A DNA stretch of 64,000 nt from JACDER01 sp963842575. Its GTDB lineage: Bacteria; Actinomycetota; Thermoleophilia; Gaiellales; Gaiellaceae. The notes under the pieces were generated by a model that did no database searches, was not told where the DNA came from, and worked only from the letters and a program-made list of their open reading frames with translations. Positions within the stretch are counted from its first letter, which is position 1, and every line of letters begins with the position of its first letter. Made by a program: the position numbers and the translations under genes. The DNA lies in contig CAWJGS010000010.1 of the NCBI GenBank assembly GCA_963842575.1, forward strand, positions 434,001 to 498,000. The letters run 5' to 3'. Below, piece after piece: positions 64,000 to 64,000 of the stretch.

Positions 64000-64000
64000 G

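Overview
This is a GC-rich bacterial window. Short intergenic gaps, start/stop overlaps and the gene order point to an actinobacterium, and the order of the core genes suggests Thermoleophilia (Gaiellales or Solirubrobacterales). That placement is inference; no 16S gene or tRNA gene was recognised. Two core blocks carry the signal. One runs comF, hpf, conserved hypothetical, secA, prfB, ftsE, ftsX, RNase R-like gene, smpB, ssrA (22.4 down to 6.5 kb, minus strand). The other is the actinobacterial order DUF1385, prfA, prmC, tsaC, glyA ... wecA-like, atpI-like, atpBEFHAG ... atpDC (64 down to 35.5 kb, minus strand).

Layout. 0-4 kb: end of a polyamine-type ABC importer (potB, potC, potA), a 14-TM MFS exporter and a small membrane protein. 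4.3-6.6 kb: a secreted Gly-rich beta-helix protein with no proper 3' end that runs into the antisense of the tmRNA gene. 6.5-20.8 kb: tmRNA, a class III cyclase, two GNAT genes, smpB, a PLP decarboxylase, rnr, ftsX/E, prfB with its programmed frameshift, a HAF-repeat protein, secA, a conserved hypothetical and hpf. 20.8-21.75 kb: a small accessory gap with an N-truncated XRE gene and an unknown ORF. 21.75-28.4 kb: comF, an S-adenosylmethionine-cycle group (mtnA, methyltransferase, ahcY, MerR regulator), a second methyltransferase, a cupin and a UDP-glucose dehydrogenase. 28.4-33.4 kb: an LCP cell-wall ligase and a very large multicopper oxidase fusion. 33.4-35.4 kb: a two-gene MetE-like methionine synthase. 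35.5-50.3 kb: the F-type ATP synthase operon, split between atpG and atpD by an oligopeptide ABC transporter cluster, a small membrane protein and an orphan anti-sigma factor. 50.5-57.7 kb: a mostly plus-strand envelope-sugar cluster. 57.8-58.5 kb: a damaged type II toxin-antitoxin pair with an intact-looking operator. 58.5-64 kb: glyA, tsaC, prmC, prfA, a secreted glucuronyl C5-epimerase-like protein and a DUF1385 gene cut by the window end.

How they work together. tmRNA, SmpB and RNase R form the trans-translation rescue set. RF1, PrmC and RF2 cover translation termination. SecA, FtsEX, LCP, WecA-like and the sugar genes serve the envelope. ahcY, mtnA and the MetE pair belong to the methionine/SAM cycle.

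Caution: about twenty apparent single-base frameshifts are spread over otherwise well-conserved genes (potC, hpf, UDP-glucose dehydrogenase, oppA, oppC, the atpH/atpA junction and others), often at short G/C runs. Assembly indels are a likely cause, so the broken genes here should not be taken as true pseudogenes without read support. The exception is prfB, whose frameshift is the conserved recoding site.
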